Of a stretch of DNA of 64,000 nt, positions 1-6,826 are shown piece by piece. The notes beneath the pieces are model-generated. The model saw only the letters and a list, made by a program, of their open reading frames with translations. It had not been told where the DNA came from and ran no database searches. The stretch is from Cyanobium sp. NS01. Lineage in GTDB: Bacteria; Cyanobacteriota; Cyanobacteriia; PCC-6307; Cyanobiaceae. The position numbers and the translations under genes are program-made. Location: NCBI RefSeq assembly GCF_014280235.1, contig NZ_CP047940.1, positions 62,001-126,000 of the forward strand, given 5' to 3'. Within the stretch, counting starts at the first letter, position 1, and each line of letters begins with the position of its first letter.

Positions 1-1224
1 TACACCAGCGGCATCACCGAAGAGGAATACGAGCGCAAGCGCGACAAGGGCTACCGCATCCGCGACCGGGTGGGCCGCACGGGGTTGGAGAGCGCCTTCG
101 AATCCCATCTGCGCGGCCAGTGGGGCGGCCAGCAGGTGGAGGTGAATGCCGCGGGCCAGGTGCAGCGGGTGCTCGGCGACAAGCCGGCCGAGGCGGGCAA
201 AGACCTGCGGCTCACCCTGGATCTGCCCCTGCAGCAGGCGGCGGAGCGGGCGCTCGACTCGGTGCGCAAGGGCGCCATCGTGGCGATGGATCCCGAGACG
301 GGGGCGATCCGGGCGCTGGCCAGCCGGCCGGCCTTTGACCCCAACGTGTTCTCGCCGGCTCCGTCGAGCCAGGAGTGGGCCGCCCTCAACGGCCCGGAGG
401 CGCCCTTGCTGAACCGTGCCTTCCAGGGGTTCCCCCCCGCCAGCACCTTCAAGGTGGTCACCACCGCGGCGGCGCTGGAGTCGGGGGTCTACGGCCCCAA
501 CGACAAGGTGCTCACCACCAGCTCCTTCTGCTACGCCGGCCTCTGCTACCGCGACCACGGCGCCCATGGGCTTGTGGGTTTCCCCTTCGCCTTGGCGGTG
601 AGCAGCAACACCTTCTACTACCGGGCCGGCCTGAAGATCGGCCCTGATGCCCTGTTCGCCACGGCGCGGCGGCTGGGTTTCGGCAGCCCCACCGGCATCG
701 AGCTCAGCGATGAGGAAACGGGGGGGCTGCTGGGGGATCAGGCCTGGAAGCGCAAGGCGCTCGATGAGCCCTGGACCCCCGTGGACACGATCACCTCCTC
801 GATCGGCCAGGGGGCCCTGCTGGTGACGCCGCTGCAGATGGCGCGTCTCTACGCGGCCGTGGCCAATGGCGGCTGGCTGGTCACGCCCCACCTGGTGGAG
901 AAGCCCCCCACCCGCACCCGCATCGGCCTCAAGCCCTCCACCGTGGCCGTGCTGCAGAAGGGTCTGCGCATGGTGGTCACCGAGGGCACGGCGCGGCTGC
1001 TCAACGATCCGAGCCTGCCGCCGGTGGCCGGCAAGACCGGCACCGGTGAGGATCCCCCCCGCCCCGACCACGCCTGGTTCGGTGGCTATGCGCCAGCCGA
1101 CAAGCCCAGCCTGGTGATCGTGGCCTTCGGCGAGAACTCCGGGGGCTACGGCGGCACGGTGGCGGCACCGATGGTCAAGGCCCTGATGACCACCTGGTTC
1201 AGCGGCGGCGCCCGGCCCGACTGA
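1..1224 (+). CDS. mrdA: Penicillin-binding protein 2 (class B transpeptidase), 3' part
   Basis: This is the C-terminal part of a class B PBP, which cross-links peptidoglycan during cell elongation. It is an inner-membrane enzyme whose catalytic domain lies in the periplasm. The reading frame is open from base 1, so the start and the membrane anchor lie outside the window. All three penicillin-binding motifs are visible: S-T-F-K with the catalytic Ser codon at 442-444, S-S-N near 601-609, and K-T-G-T from 1033. Upstream residues such as GRTGLE and the DLPLQQAAERAL segment fit PBP2. PBP2 normally works with MreBCD/RodA, and mreBCD is found at the other end of this window. FtsI is the alternative, but the overall sequence fits PBP2 better. 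Confidence 0.88.
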   Translation, partial: YTSGITEEEYERKRDKGYRIRDRVGRTGLESAFESHLRGQWGGQQVEVNAAGQVQRVLGDKPAEAGKDLRLTLDLPLQQAAERALDSVRKGAIVAMDPETGAIRALASRPAFDPNVFSPAPSSQEWAALNGPEAPLLNRAFQGFPPASTFKVVTTAAALESGVYGPNDKVLTTSSFCYAGLCYRDHGAHGLVGFPFALAVSSNTFYYRAGLKIGPDALFATARRLGFGSPTGIELSDEETGGLLGDQAWKRKALDEPWTPVDTITSSIGQGALLVTPLQMARLYAAVANGGWLVTPHLVEKPPTRTRIGLKPSTVAVLQKGLRMVVTEGTARLLNDPSLPPVAGKTGTGEDPPRPDHAWFGGYAPADKPSLVIVAFGENSGGYGGTVAAPMVKALMTTWFSGGARPD

Positions 1225-1239
1225 GCCCGTGCCGGCTCA
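1222..1239. terminator. Short hairpin between convergent genes
   Basis: TGAGCC and GGCTCA arms (6 bp) surround a CGTGCC loop, beginning at the stop codon of the PBP gene. The 10-bp palindrome GTTGCGCAAC follows at 1241-1250. There is no T-run. The position between convergent genes suggests a bidirectional terminator, but the stem is short. Confidence 0.35.
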
Positions 1240-1253
1240 GGTTGCGCAACTGT

Positions 1254-2402
1254 TCAGGCCACCAGCTGCAGCTGGGGCCGCTCCAGCAGGCGGCAGTAGA
1301 AGCCGCGCAGCTGCTGGGTGGCGGAGGCCCAGCCCCAGCGCTCGGCCTCGCTGCGGGCGGCCTGACGCAGCAGCTGGCGCTCGCCTGGATCCCCCAGCAG
1401 CCGCCCCACCGCCGCCGCCAGACTCGCGGCGCCGCCGTCGGCGCCATCGGGCTCATAGAGGCAGCCGTTGACGCCATCGCTGACGATGTCCGGAATGCCG
1501 CCGCGGTTGGCCCCCACCACCGGGCAACCGGCCGCCATGGCCTCCAGCAACACCAGGCCCAGGGTTTCGGTGCTGCTCGGGAACACGAAGGCATCGCCGC
1601 TGGCATAGGCGCTGGCCAGGGGCGCGCCTGTCAGGTAGCCCACGAAGGTGGTGGCGGTGCCGGCGAACACCTTCTCCAGGGCCTGGCGGTGGGGACCATC
1701 CCCCACCAGGGCCAGGCGGGCCTCAGGCATGGCCTCAAGCACCGGCCGGATCCGCTCGATCTGTTTTTCGGCGGAGAGGCGGCCGATGTAGAGCAGCAGC
1801 TTGCCGGTGTCGCTGTGGCCGCCCAGCAACTGCTCCCGCGTGGCCTGGTTGCGCAGTTCAGGGCGGAACAGTTCGGTGTCCACGCCGCGCTGCCAGAGGT
1901 CGGTGTGCTGGATGCCCTTCTCGCTCAGCTCCTGCACCATGGCGCTGGAGGTGCAGAGGTTGAGGCTGGCCTGGTTGTGGGCGGCCTTGAGCAGTTCCCA
2001 CAGCAGCGGCTCCAGCATGCCCATGCCGTAGTGCTCCAGATACTTGGGCAGGTGGGTGTGGTAGCTGGCGATCAGGGGATAGCCCTTGGTCTTCGCCAGC
2101 CAGATGCCGCCCAGGCCGAGCACGGCCGGGTTCACCACATGCACCAGATCGGGCTGGAACTCCTCGAGGGCCTCCGCCACGGCGGGGCGGGGCAGGGCCA
2201 GCTTCAGCTCCGGATAGAGGGGCAGCGGCATGGCCGGCACCCCCACCACCCGCGCACCCATGTACTCGGCCGGAGCGCCCTCCGGGCAGAAGATCAGCAC
2301 CTCATCTCCCAGATCCACCAGGTGCTGCACCGTCTTGGTGAGGCGGGTCACAATCCCGTCGACCTTGGGCAGGAAGGTCTCGGTGAAGAAGGCGATCTTC
2401 AA
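1254..2402 (-). CDS. sqdX: Sulfoquinovosyltransferase (sulfolipid synthase)
   Basis: This GT4-family glycosyltransferase (382 aa) transfers sulfoquinovose from UDP-sulfoquinovose to diacylglycerol. It makes SQDG, the anionic thylakoid sulfolipid. The N-terminal Rossmann half starts KIAFFTETFLP, and an acceptor-side motif SYHTHLPKY lies at residues 114-122. GRLSAEKQIE is at about 207-216, and the E-x7-E nucleotide-sugar signature (E279, E287, in STETLGLVLLEA) is in the C-terminal half. It follows sqdB on the same strand after about 60 bp, so the two probably form an operon for the last two steps of SQDG synthesis. The length is normal for cyanobacterial SqdX. The partner gene makes the substrate assignment strong. 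Confidence 0.93.
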   Translation of the reverse strand: MKIAFFTETFLPKVDGIVTRLTKTVQHLVDLGDEVLIFCPEGAPAEYMGARVVGVPAMPLPLYPELKLALPRPAVAEALEEFQPDLVHVVNPAVLGLGGIWLAKTKGYPLIASYHTHLPKYLEHYGMGMLEPLLWELLKAAHNQASLNLCTSSAMVQELSEKGIQHTDLWQRGVDTELFRPELRNQATREQLLGGHSDTGKLLLYIGRLSAEKQIERIRPVLEAMPEARLALVGDGPHRQALEKVFAGTATTFVGYLTGAPLASAYASGDAFVFPSSTETLGLVLLEAMAAGCPVVGANRGGIPDIVSDGVNGCLYEPDGADGGAASLAAAVGRLLGDPGERQLLRQAARSEAERWGWASATQQLRGFYCRLLERPQLQLVA

Positions 2403-2462
2403 GGCTCGGGTGCCGCAGGGGGGGAGAGCTGGATGCAGGCGGGTTCGATCAGGTCGCCCGGA

Positions 2463-3656
2463 TCAAGCCGTCTTGATGGCCTGGGCCTGGGTGGTGGTCC
2501 AGGCCGACACGCAGGGGATCCGACTGCGGTCGCAGCGGTCAGCCCAGCGGCGGGCCACATCCACCACTTCGGCCATCAGACCGTCGTCGAGGGTGGTGGG
2601 GTTGAGGCCCAGCTCGATGAAGCAGCGGTTGTCCACGATCAGGTCGTTCTCCACGGCCTCATTGCGAGGGTTGGGCAAGTAGGTGATCTCGGCGTTGGTG
2701 AGGGACGACACCTTGCGGGCCAGTTCGCCCACCTGGTGGCTCTCGGTCATCTGGTTGAAGATCTTCACCTTCTCGCCATGGGCGGGCGGGTGCTCCAGGG
2801 CCAGCTGCACACAGCGCACGGAGTCGCGGATGTGGATGAAGGCGCGGGTCTGGCCGCCGGTGCCATGCACCGTGAGCGGGTAGCCGATGGCGGCCTGCAT
2901 CAGGAAGCGGTTCAGCACCGTGCCGTAGTCGCCGTCGTAGTCGAAACGATTGGTGAGGCGGGGATCCCTTTCGGTGAGCTCCGTGTTGGTGCCCCAGACG
3001 ATGCCCTGGTGCAGATCAGTGATGCGGATCTGGTCGTTTTTGTTGTAGTAGAGGAACAACAACTGATCCAGAGTCTTGGTCATGTGATACACACTGCCGG
3101 GGCTGGCAGGGTGCAGGATCTTCTCGGTGAAGCGGCTGCCATCCGGCTGGGGCACCTCCACCGTGAGGTAGCCCTCGGGAATCGTGGCGCCGCGATGGGA
3201 GCCGTAGCCGTAGACCCCCATCGTGCCCAGGTGCACGATGTGAATGTCGAGGCCGCTCTCCACGATCGCGGCCAGCAGGTTGTGGGTGCCGTTGACGTTG
3301 TTGTCCACGGTGTAGCGCTTGGTGGCGCTGGACTTCATCGAGTAGGGGGCCGCCCTCTGCTCGGCGAAGTGCACCACGGCCGTGGGCCGCTCGTCGCGCA
3401 GCAGATCCAGCAGGCGGGTGTACTCCTGGGCGATGTCCATCCGCACGAAGCGGATCGCCCGGCCCCCCACCTGCTCCCAGGCCCGCAGGCGCTCGCTGAT
3501 GGTGGCGATCGGCGTCAGCGACTCGACCTCCAGGTCGACGTCGATCTTGCGCCGGCTCAGGTTGTCGACGATCACCACATCGTGGCCGGCATCCGCCAGG
3601 TTGACCGCACAGGGCCAGCCGCAGAAGCCATCGCCGCCGAGAACGAACACCTTCAT
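2463..3656 (-). CDS. sqdB: UDP-sulfoquinovose synthase
   Basis: SqdB is an NAD-dependent SDR/epimerase-like enzyme (397 aa) that converts UDP-glucose and sulfite to UDP-sulfoquinovose. The N-terminal dinucleotide-binding motif reads GGDGFCGWP. The catalytic triad is visible as T145 (in HLGTMGVYG) and the Y190-x3-K194 pair (in GSVYHMTKTL). The NNVNGTHNLLAAI segment is also typical. The start used here is the ATG at 3656, one residue-turn before FVLGGDGFCG. Just upstream, the start region is duplicated as a 14-bp tandem repeat, which gives a second ATG at 3670 in another frame (see the uORF entry). sqdX follows about 60 bp downstream on the same strand. Confidence 0.95.
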   Translation of the reverse strand: MKVFVLGGDGFCGWPCAVNLADAGHDVVIVDNLSRRKIDVDLEVESLTPIATISERLRAWEQVGGRAIRFVRMDIAQEYTRLLDLLRDERPTAVVHFAEQRAAPYSMKSSATKRYTVDNNVNGTHNLLAAIVESGLDIHIVHLGTMGVYGYGSHRGATIPEGYLTVEVPQPDGSRFTEKILHPASPGSVYHMTKTLDQLLFLYYNKNDQIRITDLHQGIVWGTNTELTERDPRLTNRFDYDGDYGTVLNRFLMQAAIGYPLTVHGTGGQTRAFIHIRDSVRCVQLALEHPPAHGEKVKIFNQMTESHQVGELARKVSSLTNAEITYLPNPRNEAVENDLIVDNRCFIELGLNPTTLDDGLMAEVVDVARRWADRCDRSRIPCVSAWTTTQAQAIKTA

Positions 3657-3676
3657 TCCGAAACCTTCATTCCGAA
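3649..3676 (-). repeat. 14-bp perfect tandem repeat over the sqdB start codon
   Basis: On the minus strand the unit TTCGGAATGAAGGT occurs twice without a gap. The downstream copy carries the sqdB ATG (3656-3654) and the upstream copy carries another ATG (3670-3668). Because 14 is not a multiple of 3, the two ATGs are in different frames. Confidence 0.95.
3653..3670 (-). promoter_or_regulatory. Five-codon upstream ORF overlapping the sqdB start
   Basis: The upstream copy of the tandem repeat opens ATG-AAG-GTT-TCG-GAA-TGA (M-K-V-S-E-stop). Its TGA overlaps the sqdB ATG as ATGA, the arrangement used for translational coupling. The reading is certain. That it is translated or regulates sqdB is inference, and it depends on the transcript starting upstream of 3670. 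Confidence 0.45.
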
Positions 3677-3743
3677 AACCCCAGACCCCTGCAGGACGAG
3701 CTGTCGCTCATCGGGGCAAGCTACTACAGGCGTTCCGGCGCTC

Positions 3744-3914
3744 TCAGCCGCTGATCCCCACGGCCACCACCACCAGGGCCAGCACCAGAACGGCCCCGCC
3801 GATCAGCAGCAACCGCGACTGGCTGCTGCTGCGCTCGCCCTCCTCCATCACCACCATGCGGGGCTCCCGGGCGAAGGCGTTGAGCTTGCCGCCGTCTTCT
3901 TCGGTGACCTGCAT
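3744..3914 (-). CDS. psb34: Psb34-like photosystem II assembly protein
   Basis: This small gene encodes 56 aa. The N-terminal part reads TEEDGGKLNAFAREPRMVV, followed by an acidic/serine linker and one transmembrane helix (about residues 34-54, LLLIGGAVLVLALVVVAVG). This layout, a short stromal segment with a GG-(R/K)-LN-FA-EP core and one C-terminal helix, matches my memory of Psb34 (Synechocystis Ssl1498). Psb34 is a single-helix protein that binds CP47 in PSII assembly intermediates. The gene has its own convincing promoter (3938-3966) and lies upstream of sqdB on the same strand. The family match is from the motif only. A general Hlip-like small membrane protein is the alternative. Confidence 0.75.
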   Translation of the reverse strand: MQVTEEDGGKLNAFAREPRMVVMEEGERSSSQSRLLLIGGAVLVLALVVVAVGISG

Positions 3915-3937
3915 GGACCAGGGCTCTAGGAGGGCTC

Positions 3938-3966
3938 ACCTTATGGAGAGATGTCCGGGCTGTCAG
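3938..3966 (-). promoter_or_regulatory. Sigma-70-type promoter of the Psb34-like gene
   Basis: On the minus strand, CTGACA (-35, 3966-3961) and TAAGGT (-10, 3943-3938) are separated by 17 bp, and the ATG follows at 3914. The 12-mer TAAGGTGAGCCC that starts at the -10 box is found again, base for base, at the plmA promoter (44356-44367). Confidence 0.6.
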
Positions 3967-4021
3967 GCCGCCGCGGCCAGAACGTCAACGGAAGTTCATG
4001 CGGCGCCCGGCGGAAGGGCGA

Positions 4022-4906
4022 TCAGCTGCCCACGCGCCCCTGGCCGGGGGAGCTGGGGCTGGCCTGGGGGCGTCGCGGCAGCCGTCCGGCCTGGAAGGCC
4101 AGGCGGCCGGCCTGGCAGGCCTGGGCCATGGCCTGGGCCATCAGGGGCGGGTTGCCGGCCAGGGCGATGGCGCTGTTGATCAGCAGGGCATCGGCCCCCA
4201 TCTCCATGGCCTCGGCCGCCTCGCTGGGCACACCGATGCCCGCGTCCACCACCACCGGCACGCTGGCGTTCTCGATGATCAGGGCGATGTTGGCGCCATT
4301 GCGGATGCCCTGGCCGGAGCCGATCGGTGAGGCCAGCGGCATCACCGTGGCGCAGCCCACCTCCTCCAGCCGCTTGGCCAGCAGCGGGTCGGCATTGATG
4401 TAGGGCAGCACCGTGAAGCCCTCCTTCACCAGTTGCTCGGCCGCCTCCAGAGTGCCGAACGGATCGGGTAGCAGGTGGCGGCTGTCGGGGATCACCTCCA
4501 GCTTCACGAAGCTGTTGTCCTCCTGCCCCGCCAGCTTGGCCAGCTCCCGCCCCAGCCTGGCCACCCGCACCGCTTCCTCGGCGGTGGCGCAGCCGGCGGT
4601 GTTCGGCAGCATCCAGATGCGCTGCCAGTCGATCGCCTGCATCAGGCCGCCGTGGCCCGGAGCGCCGCTCTGCACCCGGCGCACCGCCACAGTGACGATG
4701 GCGCAGTCGCTGCGCTCCAGGCTGGCCTGCATGGTGGCGAGATCGGCGTACTTGCCCGTGCCGGTCATCAGCCGGCTGCGGAAGCGGCGTCCGCCGATCA
4801 GCAGGTCGTCGCTGCCGGCGGCAGGGGCCTCGCCGGCGGCGGCGCTGCTGGAGAGGGGGATCCCGGTTGGGTTGGGCACCACGATGGCTTCCGGCGCATG
4901 GCTCAC
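4022..4906 (-). CDS. thiG: Thiazole synthase ThiG
   Basis: ThiG (294 aa) builds the thiazole phosphate ring of thiamin from deoxyxylulose 5-phosphate, dehydroglycine and ThiS thiocarboxylate in the cytoplasm. The family core begins at about residue 35 with [20 protein letters not shown]. Further family segments are [51 protein letters not shown] and [19 protein letters not shown]. The N-terminal 30 residues and the basic, proline-rich C-terminal tail go beyond the usual core of about 255 aa. No thiS or thiO gene is adjacent. It is divergent from the secreted protein gene at 4942 with only 35 bp between the starts. Confidence 0.95.
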   Translation of the reverse strand: MSHAPEAIVVPNPTGIPLSSSAAAGEAPAAGSDDLLIGGRRFRSRLMTGTGKYADLATMQASLERSDCAIVTVAVRRVQSGAPGHGGLMQAIDWQRIWMLPNTAGCATAEEAVRVARLGRELAKLAGQEDNSFVKLEVIPDSRHLLPDPFGTLEAAEQLVKEGFTVLPYINADPLLAKRLEEVGCATVMPLASPIGSGQGIRNGANIALIIENASVPVVVDAGIGVPSEAAEAMEMGADALLINSAIALAGNPPLMAQAMAQACQAGRLAFQAGRLPRRPQASPSSPGQGRVGS

Positions 4907-4941
4907 AATGGCTCTAGCCTCCCATCAACTCCGGCCCTGCC

Positions 4942-5544
4942 GTGCTTCGAACGCTCCTGCTCACGGCTCTGCCCCTCGCTGCGCTGCCGCTGGCCGCTCT
5001 GCCCCTCACACCCGCGCCAGCGGCGGCGCAGTTCCTGGGCGCTGACAGCTTTCTTCCCTTCAGCCTCCCCGCCGAATTCGGCGTCCCTGCCGCCGACCAG
5101 CGCGACTCCAGCGTCGAGACCTTCGATCCCGTCGGTCGCGCCGAGCTGCTGGTGCGCGAGATCCCGCGGTCCTGGGTGGGCTCTTACCAGGCCTTCGGCG
5201 GCAGTGAGGTCGTGCCTGCCAGCCTCAGCCTCTCCGAGCTGAGAGCGGTGGGTCAGATCGTCGATCTGCGCGGCACCATGACCATCAACGGCGCCTCGAC
5301 GGCGGTGCAGGGCAACCTCAATGCCGAGTCCGACCAGCTCGATCTGATCCTGCTCTGCCGCTGCAATGTGGGCGGCCTGGAGATGGGCGGCATGTTCTCG
5401 GGTCAGCAGGGGCTCGCCCTTGTCGGCTGGAATGCCCCGCGGCTCACCAATTCCGGCGGACGCCTGGAGCTGCAGCCCCAGTCTCAGCCCGTCAGCGCCC
5501 CAGGGGGGCCGGCGCCGATCGCGCCCGTGCGCGGGCTCTGGTGA
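4942..5544 (+). CDS. Secreted protein of unknown function
   Basis: I do not recognise this family. The 200-aa product starts at GTG 4942 with a long hydrophobic signal peptide containing the repeat LPLAALPLAALPL. A likely signal peptidase I site follows PAPAAAQ near residue 30, so export is likely. The mature part is about 170 aa, acidic to neutral. It has a compact region with alternating hydrophobic residues (LRAVGQIVDLRGTMTING, DLILLCRC, GLALVGWNAPRL) that could be a small beta-barrel. One Cys-x-Cys is present. The C-terminus is proline-rich. It is divergent from thiG and convergent with the Ycf37-like gene. Confidence 0.7.
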   Translation: MLRTLLLTALPLAALPLAALPLTPAPAAAQFLGADSFLPFSLPAEFGVPAADQRDSSVETFDPVGRAELLVREIPRSWVGSYQAFGGSEVVPASLSLSELRAVGQIVDLRGTMTINGASTAVQGNLNAESDQLDLILLCRCNVGGLEMGGMFSGQQGLALVGWNAPRLTNSGGRLELQPQSQPVSAPGGPAPIAPVRGLW

Positions 5545-5548
5545 GGCT

Positions 5549-5566
5549 GGCGGCCTTCAGGCCGCC
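5549..5566. terminator. Bidirectional hairpin between convergent genes
   Basis: GGCGGCCT and AGGCCGCC form a perfect 8-bp stem around TC, just after the stop at 5544 and across the end of the minus-strand gene at 5557. A short TTCCCC run follows on the plus strand. Confidence 0.5.
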
Positions 5567-6105
5567 TTCCCCTGGGTGCGCTCCAGCCTGTTCAGGCGCT
5601 TGAGGGCCGTGCGGTTGCCGCTGTCGAGTTCGAGCACCTTCTGATAGGTGGCACGGGCCTGCTCGGGGTCCTGCTCCTTCTCCAGGGCGTAGGCGAGGTT
5701 GTTGAGGGCCACGGGATAGTCAGGCTTGGCCTTGAGGGCAGCCCGGTAGTGCTTGAGGGCCGTCTTGTAATTCTTCTGGGCCGCCAGCGCGAAGCCCAGC
5801 GCGTTCTCGATCAGGGCCAGGGCCTCCGCCGGGGCCTCTTCCGCCGTGGCCAGCTGGCGGGCCTCACTGAGGCTCTCCACCGCCTGGCCGAACAGGCGCT
5901 TGCGCAGTTGCACGGAGCCCAGCTCATAGAGGCTGGCGGCATCCCTGGCCTCCGTCTGGGCGCCTTGACCACCCTGGCGCTCGAGGCGCGCCAGGGTGAC
6001 CTCGTCCTGGCGCACCTTCCAGATCTGGCGCGCCACCACCACGGCAGCACCGCCGAGCAAGACGACCAGGCCGATCAGATAGGCCTGGGGAAGCAGGTTT
6101 TCCAA
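5557..6105 (-). CDS. Membrane-anchored TPR protein, Ycf37-like
   Basis: The protein has 182 aa. An N-terminal transmembrane helix (about residues 8-26, LIGLVVLLGGAAVVVARQI) is followed by a charged linker and about three tetratricopeptide repeats. Repeat signatures are YELGSVQLRKRLFGQAVESL, ENALGFALAAQKNYKTALKHY and NNLAYALEKEQDPEQARATY. One N-terminal helix plus three TPRs in about 180 aa is the layout of Ycf37, a photosystem I assembly and stability factor in cyanobacteria. It lies 40 bp downstream of rplT on the same strand and may be co-transcribed. The Ycf37 assignment rests on layout and general resemblance. TPR membrane protein is certain. Confidence 0.75.
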   Translation of the reverse strand: MENLLPQAYLIGLVVLLGGAAVVVARQIWKVRQDEVTLARLERQGGQGAQTEARDAASLYELGSVQLRKRLFGQAVESLSEARQLATAEEAPAEALALIENALGFALAAQKNYKTALKHYRAALKAKPDYPVALNNLAYALEKEQDPEQARATYQKVLELDSGNRTALKRLNRLERTQGKAA

Positions 6106-6145
6106 GGGGCGCCGGGGCTGGGAGGAGGGATCGGGTGGTCGGCGA

Positions 6146-6493
6146 TCAGGCCTTGGCGGAGCCGACGACGCTGCTGAAGCTGGTGGGGTCGACCACGGCC
6201 AGCTGGGCCAGCATCTTGCGGTTCAGGCGCACATCCGCCTTCTTGAGGCCGCCCATCAGACGGCTGTAGCTGACGCCGTTGATCCTCGCCGCGGCGTTGA
6301 TGCGAGCGATCCAGAGCCGACGGAAATCGCGCTTGCGGCGGCGACGGTCGCGGTAGGCATTGCAGAGGGCCTTCATCACCCGCTGGTTGGCGGTGCGGAA
6401 GAGGGAACCATTGCCGCCGCGGAAGCCGCGGGCCAATCTCAGAACTTTATTGCGGCGTTTACGGGCAACGTTGCCCCTCTTGACGCGGGCCAT
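6146..6493 (-). CDS. rplT: 50S ribosomal protein L20
   Basis: L20 (115 aa) binds 23S rRNA early in 50S assembly. The family start [24 protein letters not shown] is easy to recognise, as are the [21 protein letters not shown] and [11 protein letters not shown] blocks. The length is normal. It follows rpmI after about 50 bp on the same strand. In many bacteria infC precedes this pair, but here infC is 39 kb away. Confidence 0.97.
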   Translation of the reverse strand: MARVKRGNVARKRRNKVLRLARGFRGGNGSLFRTANQRVMKALCNAYRDRRRRKRDFRRLWIARINAAARINGVSYSRLMGGLKKADVRLNRKMLAQLAVVDPTSFSSVVGSAKA

Positions 6494-6544
6494 GGCAGGG
6501 AATCAGGTGGAGATGAAGGGAAGGCGTAGCGGTGGCCGCTGCCC

Positions 6545-6742
6545 TCAGGCGTAGGGCAGCATGCCCTTGACGTTGTCGGCGTCGCGCTCGTCGACGACGG
6601 CCATCGTGCCCAGGTAGCGCTTGCGCTTGGGGCTCTTGTGATCGAGCAGGTGGTTGTGGAAGGCCCGGCGACGCATGAACTTGCCGGTGCCGGTGGCCTT
6701 GAACCGCTTGGCGGCTGCTCTGCGGGTCTTGAGCTTGGGCAT
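6545..6742 (-). CDS. rpmI: 50S ribosomal protein L35
   Basis: L35 (65 aa) begins [18 protein letters not shown] and contains the [23 protein letters not shown] block of the family. The ATG at 6742 is chosen because the family always starts MPK(L/M)KT. An upstream in-frame start would add seven unrelated residues. A likely promoter lies at 6770-6799, and rplT follows as the second gene of the operon. Confidence 0.97.
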   Translation of the reverse strand: MPKLKTRRAAAKRFKATGTGKFMRRRAFHNHLLDHKSPKRKRYLGTMAVVDERDADNVKGMLPYA

Positions 6743-6769
6743 GTCTCCCCGGCGCTGGCACAAACAATC

Positions 6770-6799
6770 ACCCTACGACCTGGCCCCGCCATCCTCCAA
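6770..6799 (-). promoter_or_regulatory. Candidate promoter of rpmI-rplT
   Basis: On the minus strand, TTGGAG (-35, 6799-6794) and TAGGGT (-10, 6775-6770) are 18 bp apart. The sequence TAGGGTGA at the -10 is also seen at the infC promoter. The rpmI ATG follows 27 bp downstream. Confidence 0.45.
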
Positions 6800-6826
6800 G
6801 CTCTTGGTGCCGTCCGCCCCCAGCTG

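Noticed and set aside
1242-3929. 895-aa open frame on the plus strand
   Set aside because: It is an antisense frame of sqdX and sqdB kept open by GC-rich codon bias. The minus-strand proteins are clear family members.
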